Positions 26,418 through 34,349 of a DNA stretch of 64,000 nt are shown here, piece by piece. Position 1 is the stretch's first letter. Each line of letters opens with the position of its first letter. The notes below the pieces were generated by a model that did no database searches, was not told where the DNA came from, and saw only the letters and a program-made list of their open reading frames with translations. The stretch comes from Frondihabitans australicus (GTDB lineage Bacteria; Actinomycetota; Actinomycetes; Actinomycetales; Microbacteriaceae): assembly GCF_003634555.1 (NCBI RefSeq), contig NZ_RBKS01000001.1:3162001-3226000 (forward strand), given 5' to 3'. A program made the position numbers and the translations under genes.

Positions 26418-26512
26418 ATTGGCAAGATTGGGATGAGAAATGGACTGGCAACGTGCGTGAGAATCCCTCCGTTCACGGGGCCGTGACTGGCAATTTAAAA
26501 TGAGAATCGACA
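26418..26512 (-). repeat. TnsB-binding-like repeats, probable right end of the Tn7-like element
   Basis: Three copies in one orientation: ATTGGCAA...TGAGAA (26418/26434), ACTGGCAA...TGAGAA (26444/26458) and ACTGGCAA...TGAGAA (26486/26501), with 6-8 bases between the halves. Read inward, the last begins TGTCGATTCTCA at 26512. Short repeats next to a TGT terminus are characteristic of Tn7-type ends. The left-end counterpart was not found. Confidence 0.55.
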
Positions 26513-26530
26513 GTTGTCTGTCGGTTCTCA
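26501..26530 (-). terminator. hairpin with T-run, terminator of the NmrA-like gene or paired ends
   Basis: Thirteen-bp arms (one mismatch), TGAGAACCGACAG and CTGTCGATTCTCA, around a 4-base loop, followed on the minus strand by TTTTAAATT. This is a good rho-independent terminator for the gene ending at 26600. One arm also forms the last transposon repeat, so the element may have inserted in or next to a terminator. Confidence 0.6.
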
Positions 26531-26599
26531 CCGACTGACGTCACGTCGCCCCAGCTGCTCCGGGTCGAGCGTGGGTCCGACCGGCCACCCGGTATTCCG

Positions 26600-27367
26600 T
26601 CAGTCGGCTCGACGAACCTCGTCGAGGTCACGCCGGACGCGATCCGGTTCGTCTTCCCGTGGCATGTTGACTTGGTCGAGCACGCCGTCGACGGAATCGG
26701 CTGCGTCCTTCGCCAGAGAGCCGAACACGAGTTCCAGGTTGGCCTGCTCGGGCCCGCGCTCGGCCACCAGTTCGAACGTGAACCGGTCTGCTGCTTCTGA
26801 AGTCAGGCTGTCGACGAGCACGCGGGCGATCTGTGCTCGCGCGATGACGCCGTCGGACGAGTTGCCGGCGCGACGAGTGTCACCTTGCAGCAGGGTGATC
26901 TTCAGCTGGTCGGCGTCGTTGTAGTCGAACCAGCCCGGCCGGACGATCGTGTAATCGTTGCCGCTCGCTCGGACGAGCCGCTCGCTGCGCCGCTTCCAGT
27001 CGTGCGTCTTCCCTCGGACGGTGACGCCGATCGAGGTCATCAGCGCAATGCGCACCGGACGACCATCGAGCGCTTCCAACACGTTGGCGACCGCGCCGTA
27101 GTCCACCTTCTCGGCGCCCGCAGCGTCGCCGTACGAGGCGCCCTGTGTGAAGACGACGGCGTCGATCCCCTGGACCGCCGCGACAAGGGTGCTGGCGCGC
27201 GTGAGGTCGCCGACGACGAGCGATGCACCGGGGTCGAGCCTGGAGGCACGGGCCGAGTCGCGCACCAGGGCGCGCGTCGTGTGGCCCTGGCGGACGGCTT
27301 CCGCCACGACGTGTCGGCCGACACTGCCGGTCGAACCGACTACCAAGACGGTCATCGGCGCGGTCAC
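26600..27367 (-). CDS. NAD(P)-binding atypical SDR (NmrA-like)
   Basis: 255 residues from a GTG (an in-frame ATG lies four codons later). Nucleotide motif VGSTGSVGRHV at the N-terminus, VVGDLTRASTL, IALMTSIGV and YTIVRPGWFDY are typical of atypical SDRs that sense or reduce with NAD(P). The catalytic Tyr-x3-Lys is not evident. It is separated from the MFS gene by about 40 bp on the same strand and may be co-transcribed with it. Confidence 0.78.
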   Translation of the reverse strand: MTAPMTVLVVGSTGSVGRHVVAEAVRQGHTTRALVRDSARASRLDPGASLVVGDLTRASTLVAAVQGIDAVVFTQGASYGDAAGAEKVDYGAVANVLEALDGRPVRIALMTSIGVTVRGKTHDWKRRSERLVRASGNDYTIVRPGWFDYNDADQLKITLLQGDTRRAGNSSDGVIARAQIARVLVDSLTSEAADRFTFELVAERGPEQANLELVFGSLAKDAADSVDGVLDQVNMPREDEPDRVRRDLDEVRRAD

Positions 27368-27410
27368 GGACGCACCGTGATCTCGACCGTACCGAACGAG
27401 AGAGGTGAAA

Positions 27411-28862
27411 TCATGACTGGAATTCCTTCCGGCGATGGAACACGAGGGAGTTCCGGTGATGGAACACGAGGGAGACCACCAAAGCCACGGCGAGCATGAC
27501 GCTCGAGCCAGTCAGTGCACCGTGCACCCGGGCGATCACCGCGGCAGTCGTGCTCTCGTGCGCGGCGACCGCCCCGGCTCCCACGGCGACCAGGATCGCG
27601 AGGCCGACGGATGAGCCGAGCTGATGCGCGGTGTTGAGGAGGCCGGATGCGGCTCCCGCATCGTGCGCCTCGACGCCCGAGATACCGAAGCTAGTCAGAG
27701 GGGCGAAAGCGAGACCTTGGCCCGCGCCGATGAGCAGCATGGGCAGGCCGACGCTCACGATGTAACCGGTGTCGGCGGTGACGAGGCTCAGCCAGAACAT
27801 GCCGGCGAGCGTGAGGATGACGCCGATGGCGAGCATCGGCACCGGGCGGATGAACCGACCGAGCCTCGTGACATTCAGGGCGACGGCGAAGTTCACAGCC
27901 GTCATCGGCAGGAACCCCAGGCCCGCCTGGAGCGGGTTCCAGCCGTGCACCTCCTGCAGGTACTGGGTGGTGAAGAAGAAGAACCCCATCATCGCGCCGA
28001 GATACAGGAATCGGACGGCATAGGCACCCGAACGGTGCCGGCTGACGAAGAGCCGAAGGGGCATGATCGGCTCGGCCGCCCGCGCCTCGTGGACGACGAG
28101 GACGACCAGCAGCGCAGCACCCACGGCGATGCTCACCAGGGTGACGGGTGAGGCCCATCCGCGACTCGACGACTCGATGATGCCGAAGATGATCGCGCCG
28201 ATGCCGACCGTCGACGTCACAGCTCCGAGCACGTCGAACTTTCCCGGTCGCTTCGGCTGCTCGACCAAGTACTTCGTAGCCAGGACGATCATCACGGCGC
28301 CGATGGGGATGTTGATGAAGAACCCGGCCCGCCACGACACGAGGTCGGCCAGGACACCACCGATGACCATGCCCAGGCTCGCGCCGATTCCCGCCGTGGC
28401 CGAGTAGAGGGCGACGGCGCGGTTGCGCTCCCTGCCAGCGGGGAAGGTGGCGGTGAGCAACGACAGGGAGGTCGGAGCGACGATGGCGGCGCCGATACCC
28501 TGGACGGCACGCGCGGCGACCATCCAGCTGCCCACAGGGGAGGCCCCCACGAACAGGGAGGCGCCGCTGAAGACGATCAGCCCGATGATGAACAGGCGTC
28601 GGCGTCCGAGGATGTCTCCCGCCCGGGAAGCCAGAAGCAGCAAGCCGCCGAAGGTGAGCGTGTAGGCATCCTGCACCCAGGCGAGTCCGGTCGACGAGAA
28701 GCCGAGGGTGCGCTGGATCGACGGCAGCCCGGTGAAGATGATCGAGTTGTCGAGCAGGATCATGAAGTAGCTGACGAGAATGATCACCAGGATCGCCGTC
28801 TTGTGGACAGGCGGCGCGGCGCGGGTGGCGCCTTCCGTGGTGTTGCTTCGTGTCGTGGTCAC
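27411..28862 (-). CDS. DHA2-type MFS drug exporter (14 TM)
   Basis: 483 residues from the GTG at 28862. The N-terminal helix has the antiporter signature FMILLDNSIIFTGLPSIQRTLG, followed by LTFGGLLLLASRAGDILGRRRLF and RAVQGIGAAIVAPTSLSLL. Fourteen membrane segments fit the EmrB/QacA group, which expels drugs by proton antiport. The extreme C-terminus carries a duplicated octapeptide from a tandem DNA repeat. A MmyB-like regulator lies upstream on the same strand. Confidence 0.87.
   Translation of the reverse strand: MTTTRSNTTEGATRAAPPVHKTAILVIILVSYFMILLDNSIIFTGLPSIQRTLGFSSTGLAWVQDAYTLTFGGLLLLASRAGDILGRRRLFIIGLIVFSGASLFVGASPVGSWMVAARAVQGIGAAIVAPTSLSLLTATFPAGRERNRAVALYSATAGIGASLGMVIGGVLADLVSWRAGFFINIPIGAVMIVLATKYLVEQPKRPGKFDVLGAVTSTVGIGAIIFGIIESSSRGWASPVTLVSIAVGAALLVVLVVHEARAAEPIMPLRLFVSRHRSGAYAVRFLYLGAMMGFFFFTTQYLQEVHGWNPLQAGLGFLPMTAVNFAVALNVTRLGRFIRPVPMLAIGVILTLAGMFWLSLVTADTGYIVSVGLPMLLIGAGQGLAFAPLTSFGISGVEAHDAGAASGLLNTAHQLGSSVGLAILVAVGAGAVAAHESTTAAVIARVHGALTGSSVMLAVALVVSLVFHHRNSLVFHRRKEFQS
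27427..27474. repeat. tandem 24-bp duplication at the MFS C-terminus
   Basis: Two adjacent 24-bp copies differing at one base (C at 27432, T at 27456) inside the last codons of the exporter; they add a second copy of an NSLVFHRR-like peptide without breaking the frame. Confidence 0.85.
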
Positions 28863-28975
28863 AGTGTCAGTCAAAGGGCGCCGCGGCGCGCGCGGCAGTG
28901 CCTGCCCTTCCGGGTACCGACAGGGCCTCCTTCGCTGATCACCACCCTTTTCGTGTCGGAGCCCACCCGAGCGCG

Positions 28976-29857
28976 TTAGCCCATGACCTGCGACCCGATG
29001 ACCGACAGCAGCCGGAGCTTCTCCTGGCTCTCCGACCCTGCGGCAGCGGTGTAGACGAGCAGGATGTGCGTCTGGTCGGGGTCGACGAGCGTCTGGCAGG
29101 TCAGGTCCATGGCGCCGAGCTCGGGATGCACGAAGCGCTTCGTGGCCGGCGGCCGCAGGCCGACCTCGTGGCGGTCCCACAGCTCGCGGAACTCGGCGCT
29201 CCGGTCGAGCAGCTCGTCGGCGATCCGCGCCGCGCGCGAGGCAGGCCCGCGGCGTGCCGCGATGTCGCGGAGCCCTGACGTCCAGAGCCGGGACAGGAAC
29301 GGCCGGTCCTCCTCGGCGTACAGCTCTCGGCTGCTCCTGTCGGTGAACCACCGATAGCCGATGCTGCGCGCGAGGCCTGTGAGGTGGGCCGTGTCTCCGG
29401 TCAGCGCCGCGCCGAGACGCGTCTGCCGGAGTGTCTCGCCGAGCTCCGTCGTGACCTCGGCGGGGGTGTCCTCGAGACGGTCGAGAATGCGCAGGAGCCC
29501 AGGCCCCACGTGGTCGCTCGACGGTCCGCGGCTCGGAGGCCGGTGTCCTGCGAGTCTGAAGAGGTGATCGCGTTCCTCGAGCGTCAGGTGCAGACCCTGG
29601 GCAATTGCGGCGATCATCTGCTCCGACGGCTGTGGACCTGTTCCTCGCTCGATGCGGGCGTAGTAGTCGGGCGACATGTGGCTGAGGGCGGCGACCTCCT
29701 CTCGGCGGAGTCCGGTCGTTCGACGGCGCTGCCCGCGGGTGAGACCCACGTCTTCGGGCTGGAGCACCCCGCGCCGGTGGCTGAGGAAGGCGCCGAGGCC
29801 GTCGCGGTCGATCGGGGAGCCGTCGAGGGCGATGCCGTCCGGGGGTGTGCTGTTCAT
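28976..29857 (-). CDS. MmyB-like HTH regulator
   Basis: 293 residues. XRE HTH at the N-terminus with the typical GLRREEVAALSHMSPDYYARIERG, followed by the MmyB ligand-binding (PAS-like) domain with GYRWFTD, FRELWDRHEV and LVYTAAAGSESQEKLRLLSVIG. Such proteins usually control a neighbouring oxidoreductase or exporter and may sense a fatty-acid-like ligand. It is divergent from an SDR gene and upstream of the MFS exporter. Confidence 0.85.
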   Translation of the reverse strand: MNSTPPDGIALDGSPIDRDGLGAFLSHRRGVLQPEDVGLTRGQRRRTTGLRREEVAALSHMSPDYYARIERGTGPQPSEQMIAAIAQGLHLTLEERDHLFRLAGHRPPSRGPSSDHVGPGLLRILDRLEDTPAEVTTELGETLRQTRLGAALTGDTAHLTGLARSIGYRWFTDRSSRELYAEEDRPFLSRLWTSGLRDIAARRGPASRAARIADELLDRSAEFRELWDRHEVGLRPPATKRFVHPELGAMDLTCQTLVDPDQTHILLVYTAAAGSESQEKLRLLSVIGSQVMG

Positions 29858-29975
29858 GTGTCGATTCTCGTGCCGAGTGATCCCGGGGTGAACAGCGGAG
29901 CCGTGCCCCGTCGAGTCCTGGATACCGCGCCGAGAGGGCGTCAGAGTCGACAGCACAAGCGAGAAGGAGCACGCC

Positions 29976-30920
29976 ATGCCACGCACACCCATCCAGATCG
30001 ACGTCCCGGACCTCGCCGGGCGGCGAGCCGTCGTCACCGGCGCCAGCGACGGCATCGGCCTGAGAATCGCAGCGAGGTTGGCCGCGGCGGGTGCCGAGGT
30101 CGTCCTGCCCGTGCGGAACGCCGCCAAGGGGCAGTCGGCCATCGAGACGATCAGGCGCGAGTCGCCGGCGGCCCAGGTGTCGTTGAGGGACCTCGACCTG
30201 TCGTCGCTCGACTCCGTTTCTCAGCTCGCGGCGACGCTGGTGGCGGAAGGGGACCCGGTGCACGTCCTCATCGACAACGCCGGAGTCATGACTCCCCCGT
30301 CGCGACAGGTCACCGTCGACGGGTTCGAGTCCCAGTTCGGCACGAACCACCTCGGGCACTTCGCTCTCGTCGCGGGCCTTCTGCCGGTCCTGCGAGCCGG
30401 CCGCGCACAGGTGACCTCGCAGATCAGCGTCGCGGCGAACTCCCACGCGATGAACTGGGCCGACCCGAACTGGGAGCACGGCTGGAACGGCATGCGCGCC
30501 TACAGCCAGTCGAAGATCGCGATGGGGCTGTTCGCGCTCGAACTCCAGCGGCGTAGCGAGGCACTCGGCTGGGGCATCACGAGCAACCTCGCGCATCCGG
30601 GTGTCGCGCCCACGAGCCTGCTCGCCGCACGGCCGGAGCTCGGCCGGGCCGACGACACGATGGGCGTGCGCGTCATCCGTCTCCTCTCGGCGCGCGGGAT
30701 CCTGGTCGGCACCCCCGAGTCAGCAGCCTTGCCCGCCGTCTACGCCGCGACCTCACCCGACGCGATGCCCAGCCACTTCTACGGCCCGTCGGGTGCCGGG
30801 CACCTCGGCGGTGCGCCCGCCGAGCAGCGGCTCTACTCGCGGCTGCAGAGCGAGGCGGACGCCGGTCGGGTGTGGGCGCTGTCGGAGGAGATGACCGGGG
30901 TGGCGTTCGGCGCGGTGTAA
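29976..30920 (+). CDS. short-chain dehydrogenase/reductase
   Basis: 314 residues; GAAGGAG lies upstream of the ATG. Cofactor motif TGASDGIG, LIDNAGVM and the catalytic pair YSQSK. The layout resembles retinol-dehydrogenase-like SDRs of bacteria, with SQISVAANS near the active site serine. It is divergent from the MmyB-like regulator, which probably controls it. Substrate unknown. Confidence 0.87.
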   Translation: MPRTPIQIDVPDLAGRRAVVTGASDGIGLRIAARLAAAGAEVVLPVRNAAKGQSAIETIRRESPAAQVSLRDLDLSSLDSVSQLAATLVAEGDPVHVLIDNAGVMTPPSRQVTVDGFESQFGTNHLGHFALVAGLLPVLRAGRAQVTSQISVAANSHAMNWADPNWEHGWNGMRAYSQSKIAMGLFALELQRRSEALGWGITSNLAHPGVAPTSLLAARPELGRADDTMGVRVIRLLSARGILVGTPESAALPAVYAATSPDAMPSHFYGPSGAGHLGGAPAEQRLYSRLQSEADAGRVWALSEEMTGVAFGAV

Positions 30921-30977
30921 GCGAGGGCGATCGGCTCGCTTCGTCGAGACGCACTTGAGTGTCATCTTCGGCTGACG

Positions 30978-31622
30978 TCAGGGGCGGCGGGCCCGCCAGT
31001 CGTTCGCGGCGACGAGGATGGCCTCGACGACCTGCTGCTTTGCGACGACGTAGCCGTCCCGGTCGTGCTCGAACGCCTCCGCCAGGCGCCTCTTCTCCCG
31101 TTCATAGTCGGCGCACGCGTCGGGGTGGGATTGAAGGTAGTCGCGGAACAGCAGGTGCGACGTGTGGGCTTCGGAGCCGACGCGCATGACGTGCACGTGG
31201 TCCGTTCGGTGGTCGTTGACGATGCGCTGCAGGAACGCATGGTCAGGGTCGTCGGCGAACGACGACGCGACGTGATCGAACCCGAGCCCGGCGAGCCGGT
31301 CGAGGATCGCCGGAGTCAGAGCGTCGTCGACGTTCCTCACGCCGACCGCGACGTCGATGGTGTCCTTCGATGCCAGGCCGGGCACGCTCGTCGACCCGAC
31401 ATGCTCGATCTCGGCGCCGAGGAAGACGGGCGTCAGCTGTTCTTTCGTCCTCGCGAAGCGGCTTGACCAGGCAGGATCGGCGGGGACGAGGTGCACTTCG
31501 GTGTGGGCCTTCGACACGTCCCGAATGTACCTCGCGCCGTAGACGAGCCGCGTCGGCTCGTCCACGAAGTGCAGGGGCAGTGGGCCGGCTGGCCGGGCGT
31601 CGCCGGGATTCATGGGGTCCAT
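30978..31622 (-). CDS. GrpB-family protein (nucleotidyltransferase fold)
   Basis: 214 residues. EVHLVPADPAWSSRF, then GAEIEHVGSTSVPGLASKDTIDVAVGV and a histidine/arginine segment (HVHVMRVGSEAHTSHLLFRDYL) are diagnostic of GrpB (UPF0157), a nucleotidyltransferase-like family with no firm function. The N-terminal 40 residues are not family-typical, so the true start may be internal. Confidence 0.83.
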   Translation of the reverse strand: MDPMNPGDARPAGPLPLHFVDEPTRLVYGARYIRDVSKAHTEVHLVPADPAWSSRFARTKEQLTPVFLGAEIEHVGSTSVPGLASKDTIDVAVGVRNVDDALTPAILDRLAGLGFDHVASSFADDPDHAFLQRIVNDHRTDHVHVMRVGSEAHTSHLLFRDYLQSHPDACADYEREKRRLAEAFEHDRDGYVVAKQQVVEAILVAANDWRARRP

Positions 31623-31645
31623 GGGGATGACGACGGCGATCCCAG

Positions 31646-32170
31646 CTATGCGGGTATCCAGTTTCGGTCGGTGAAGGCCAGACGAGTCGAGCCGTCGGAG
31701 GGATCGACCCCTTCGCCGGCGGCATGCAGCCCCACCCGGAGGGCGGTCGCGATGGACGGCGCATTGACGTGGTCGATCCAGGCGACAACGGGAAGTGATG
31801 TGTCGACGGCGCGTGCGGCCTCGATTCCCGCCCTTGCGATCTCGGCGGCGAATCCCTGCCGCTGATGAGTTGGCGCGACGCGGTAGTTGAGGTTCCAGTG
31901 GCCGCCGCCATGAAGCTGGACTCCACCCGTGCCGATCACCACGGTGGGGTCGTGGGCCAGGACTGCGACCCAGTAGCTGAGCCCGTCACGGTCCCACTTG
32001 CCGCCTGCACGGGTTGCGTAGGACTCGGTCGTGCCGACGTCCGCATGCAAGCCGGCCGGGTTGTACCACCACACGTCGGGCTCGCTGAACAGGGCGAACA
32101 ATCGCGGTCCGTCGCCCGGCCCCATCGGTTGCAGCAGCAGCCGACTCGTTCGCGTCGTCTCGGTCCCCAC
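31646..32170 (-). CDS. GNAT N-acetyltransferase
   Basis: About 174 residues from a GTG at 32170; an upstream start is possible. The GNAT pattern is TSRLLLQPMGPGDGPRLFALFSEPDV, GTGGVQL, then LNYRVAPTHQRQGFAAEIARAGI (acetyl-CoA P-loop of the form RxGxxG/A, here RQGFA) and NAPSIATALRVGL. This matches the RimJ/RimL-like branch that acetylates N-termini or small amines. Confidence 0.78.
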   Translation of the reverse strand: MGTETTRTSRLLLQPMGPGDGPRLFALFSEPDVWWYNPAGLHADVGTTESYATRAGGKWDRDGLSYWVAVLAHDPTVVIGTGGVQLHGGGHWNLNYRVAPTHQRQGFAAEIARAGIEAARAVDTSLPVVAWIDHVNAPSIATALRVGLHAAGEGVDPSDGSTRLAFTDRNWIPA

Positions 32171-32340
32171 GAGCCCACGGTAGCCGGGCGCGGCGGTCAC
32201 TTGTACGTGGGTAGGCAGCGGGGATTCGCCACCACGCGAGGGGTGAGGCGCAGGTCTCATCGCGTGGTGGAGCCTTTCCGATGAGTGCCTGGCCCCGCGC
32301 CCATGGAATCTCGACTCGTTTCCCTGCGTGACTTGGAAGC

Positions 32341-32532
32341 TCAGGACGGGCGTCTGATGGCTGCGATGAGGCCGACGACGCCGCAGATGACGAGCAACGA
32401 CCCGCCGACCGTTTCGAGTGTCGCCGACAGGGTCGTCGTATCGATCACGCCTGCAGCTCGGGAAAGCAAGGTGAATATCCCGAAGAGCGTCAACGCGACC
32501 GACCAGATGACGGTCCACGTCCTACGGCTCAT
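32341..32532 (-). CDS. small two-helix membrane protein
   Basis: 63 residues from the ATG at 32532, with two hydrophobic segments (VIWSVALTLFGIFTLL and GGSLLVICGVVGLIAAI). No family recognised. Confidence 0.5.
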   Translation of the reverse strand: MSRRTWTVIWSVALTLFGIFTLLSRAAGVIDTTTLSATLETVGGSLLVICGVVGLIAAIRRPS

Positions 32533-32582
32533 GCGACCCGACACTAGACCGACCCTCGACAAGCCGTCATCAATCGTGTGAG

Positions 32583-33095
32583 CTAGTCGAGGCTGGAGCG
32601 AAGGGCTTCGGTGGCGTGACGCCTGCGAGCCCGACGCTCCCTGATCCGGAACACCGCTTCATAGGCGCACCCCAAGAGTCCGCCACCGACGATGCTGAAG
32701 GCCATGAGGAGGTCCTCCTGCATGCCGGGCCTGACGGCGAGCAAGACGCCAAGCGCCAGGAGCAGGGCGATCGCCGCTCCACCCGCGATTCCGCCCAGCG
32801 CGGCCGCCGCGTACCGAAGGCCCGCGCTCTCGCGTGGAGCCCGGTTCCGCAGGAGCAACGCAACACCGGCCTCGGCGATGGTCCCGCCGATGACGACGAT
32901 CGAGACACCGCCGTCGATGATGGCCGACAGGAAGAGACGACCGCCGGGCGTGAACATGTCGCCTCCCGCAGACGGTTGCATCTGCAAGGGGAGTTCGTGA
33001 ACGGCGTATGCCGCCGAAATGGCGGCACCCACCAGGGCGCCGCAGGTGATGAAGGTGCGTCCGGGGCTCGGCAGCGCTCGCGCGGCCTCACTCAT
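32583..33095 (-). CDS. hypothetical membrane protein
   Basis: 170 residues from the ATG at 33095 (TGGGGG just upstream). About four hydrophobic segments (ITCGALVGAAISAAYAV, LSAIIDGGVSIVVIGG, GIAGGAAIALLLALGVLLAV, AFSIVGGGLLGCAY) and a basic C-terminus (RERRARRRHATEALRS). It precedes the other small membrane-protein gene on the same strand. Function unknown. Confidence 0.6.
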   Translation of the reverse strand: MSEAARALPSPGRTFITCGALVGAAISAAYAVHELPLQMQPSAGGDMFTPGGRLFLSAIIDGGVSIVVIGGTIAEAGVALLLRNRAPRESAGLRYAAAALGGIAGGAAIALLLALGVLLAVRPGMQEDLLMAFSIVGGGLLGCAYEAVFRIRERRARRRHATEALRSSLD

Positions 33096-33246
33096 CCCCC
33101 ACGTGGAGTGGAGGTCTTCCGTTGAAACCACTTTTGCCACCTTCCCCCGGGGCGAACGTTGCCGACCTCACACTCAGCGTGCTCGTTGGGGTGTCCGCCA
33201 GAAAGCCCCAGGCCAGGGGTGGCGCAGCGTCCAGTCGCCAGGCGGC

Positions 33247-33286
33247 ATTCAACACTGTTGAACCGTGCGGCTCAACAGTGTTGAAT
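33247..33286. promoter_or_regulatory. double palindromic operator upstream of an SDR gene
   Basis: Two copies, each itself a palindrome: TTCAACA-c-TGTTGAA (33248-33262) and TCAACA-g-TGTTGA (33272-33284); together they form a perfect 15-bp inverted repeat around 10 bases. This fits a TetR-type operator 50 bp before the SDR start. The TetR gene at 34343-34885 is the nearest candidate regulator. Confidence 0.65.
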
Positions 33287-33335
33287 GGGGCCGTGCGGCG
33301 CAAGGGTGCGCCGTCGTATCCCGAAAGGCCTCACC

Positions 33336-34349
33336 ATGTCTCCCGCGCATCGCCCCCTGACCGCGAACTCCACCGTCGGCGCCTGGCTCGACGACCCCGA
33401 CGGCGCCGCCCTGCTCGCCGGCCTCGTCGCTCCTGCCGATGTCTCGTCGCTCGCGCCGGCGCGCTCGCTGCCGCTCCAGCAGCTCGTCGCCATGTCGAAC
33501 GGCCAGCTGCCCCAGGCGGCCGTCGACGACCTCGTCGTCCGGGCCAACGGCGGGGTCATGCCGGCCGAGAGTGACGACGCGCCGACCGGCTTCGTCGAGC
33601 GCGTCACTCCGGGCCGCTTCACCGGCAAGACCGTCATCGTCACCGGTGCCGGAGGCGGCATCGGCCGTGCGACCGCGTCTCGCCTCGCTCGCGAGGGTGC
33701 ACGCGTGGTCGCGGTCGACGTCGCGCCCCGCGGCCTCGAGGCGCTGGTCGCCGACCTGCCCGACGCCGACATCGTGACCGTCACCGGCGACATCACGAAG
33801 GCCGACGACGTCGCGGCGATCGTCGAGGCCGCCGGAGCCCGGATCGACGGGCTCGCGAACATCGCCGGAGTCACCGACGACATGGCCCCGCTGCACGAGA
33901 CCACCGACGCCGTCTGGCAGCGCGTCATGCGCATCAACGTCGACGGCATGTTCCTGCTCACCCGCGCCGTGCTCCCGGCGATGCTCGAAGCCGGCTCCGG
34001 CTCGGTCGTGAACATCAGCTCCGAGGCGGGCCTTCGAGGTTCAGCCGCAGGAGCCGCCTACACGACCTCGAAGCACGCCGTCATCGGCCTCACGAAGAGC
34101 TCCGCCTTCATGTACGCGCAGACGGGCATTCGGGTGAACGCGATCGCGCCCGGCGGCGTCGCCACGGGGATCCCGACGACCTTCGCCTCGGAGTTCGGAT
34201 CGGCGCGACTCCAGCCGGGGCTCGGGATCCTGCCGGGCGTCGCCACGGCGGTGCAGCTGGCGGCGTCGATCACCTTCCTGCTCAGCGACGATGCCACGAA
34301 CCTCAACGGCGCGATCCTGCCCTCCGACGGAGGCTGGTCGGTTCAGTAG
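33336..34349 (+). CDS. SDR oxidoreductase with N-terminal extension
   Basis: 337 residues; AAAGG lies upstream of the ATG. The first 90 residues are an alanine/leucine-rich extension (DDPDGAALLAGL, SLPLQQLVAMSNGQLPQ) not found in classical 250-residue SDRs. The Rossmann core follows with TGAGGGIG, NIAG, NISS, and the active site YTTSK, ending LLSDDATNLNGAILPSDGGWSVQ. The substrate is unknown; the extension might be a regulatory or docking segment. Confidence 0.85.
   Translation: MSPAHRPLTANSTVGAWLDDPDGAALLAGLVAPADVSSLAPARSLPLQQLVAMSNGQLPQAAVDDLVVRANGGVMPAESDDAPTGFVERVTPGRFTGKTVIVTGAGGGIGRATASRLAREGARVVAVDVAPRGLEALVADLPDADIVTVTGDITKADDVAAIVEAAGARIDGLANIAGVTDDMAPLHETTDAVWQRVMRINVDGMFLLTRAVLPAMLEAGSGSVVNISSEAGLRGSAAGAAYTTSKHAVIGLTKSSAFMYAQTGIRVNAIAPGGVATGIPTTFASEFGSARLQPGLGILPGVATAVQLAASITFLLSDDATNLNGAILPSDGGWSVQ

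Larger units (their letters stand above)
9011..26512. mobile_element. Tn7-like transposon with defence-type cargo (left end unresolved)
   Basis: Defined by four adjacent transposition genes (TnsA, TnsB, TnsC and TniQ homologues, 9011-15060) and, at the far side, a repeat array with a TGTCGATTCTCA terminus reading inward from 26512. The cargo in between includes a SIR2-STAND protein, a NotI-like restriction-modification pair and a ParB-Mrr nuclease pair. No TnsE and no CRISPR-Cas genes are present. The left boundary lies somewhere left of 9011, perhaps before the HTH gene at 8688. Confidence 0.7.

Noticed and set aside
9011-26512. CRISPR-associated transposon (CAST)
   Set aside because: No cas gene and no CRISPR array was seen between the transposition genes and the right end.
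27411-30596. A single 1061-codon minus-strand frame spanning exporter, regulator and SDR region
   Set aside because: Only its last 483 codons encode the MFS exporter; the first part reads antisense or out of frame through real genes (MmyB-like, SDR) and has no motifs.
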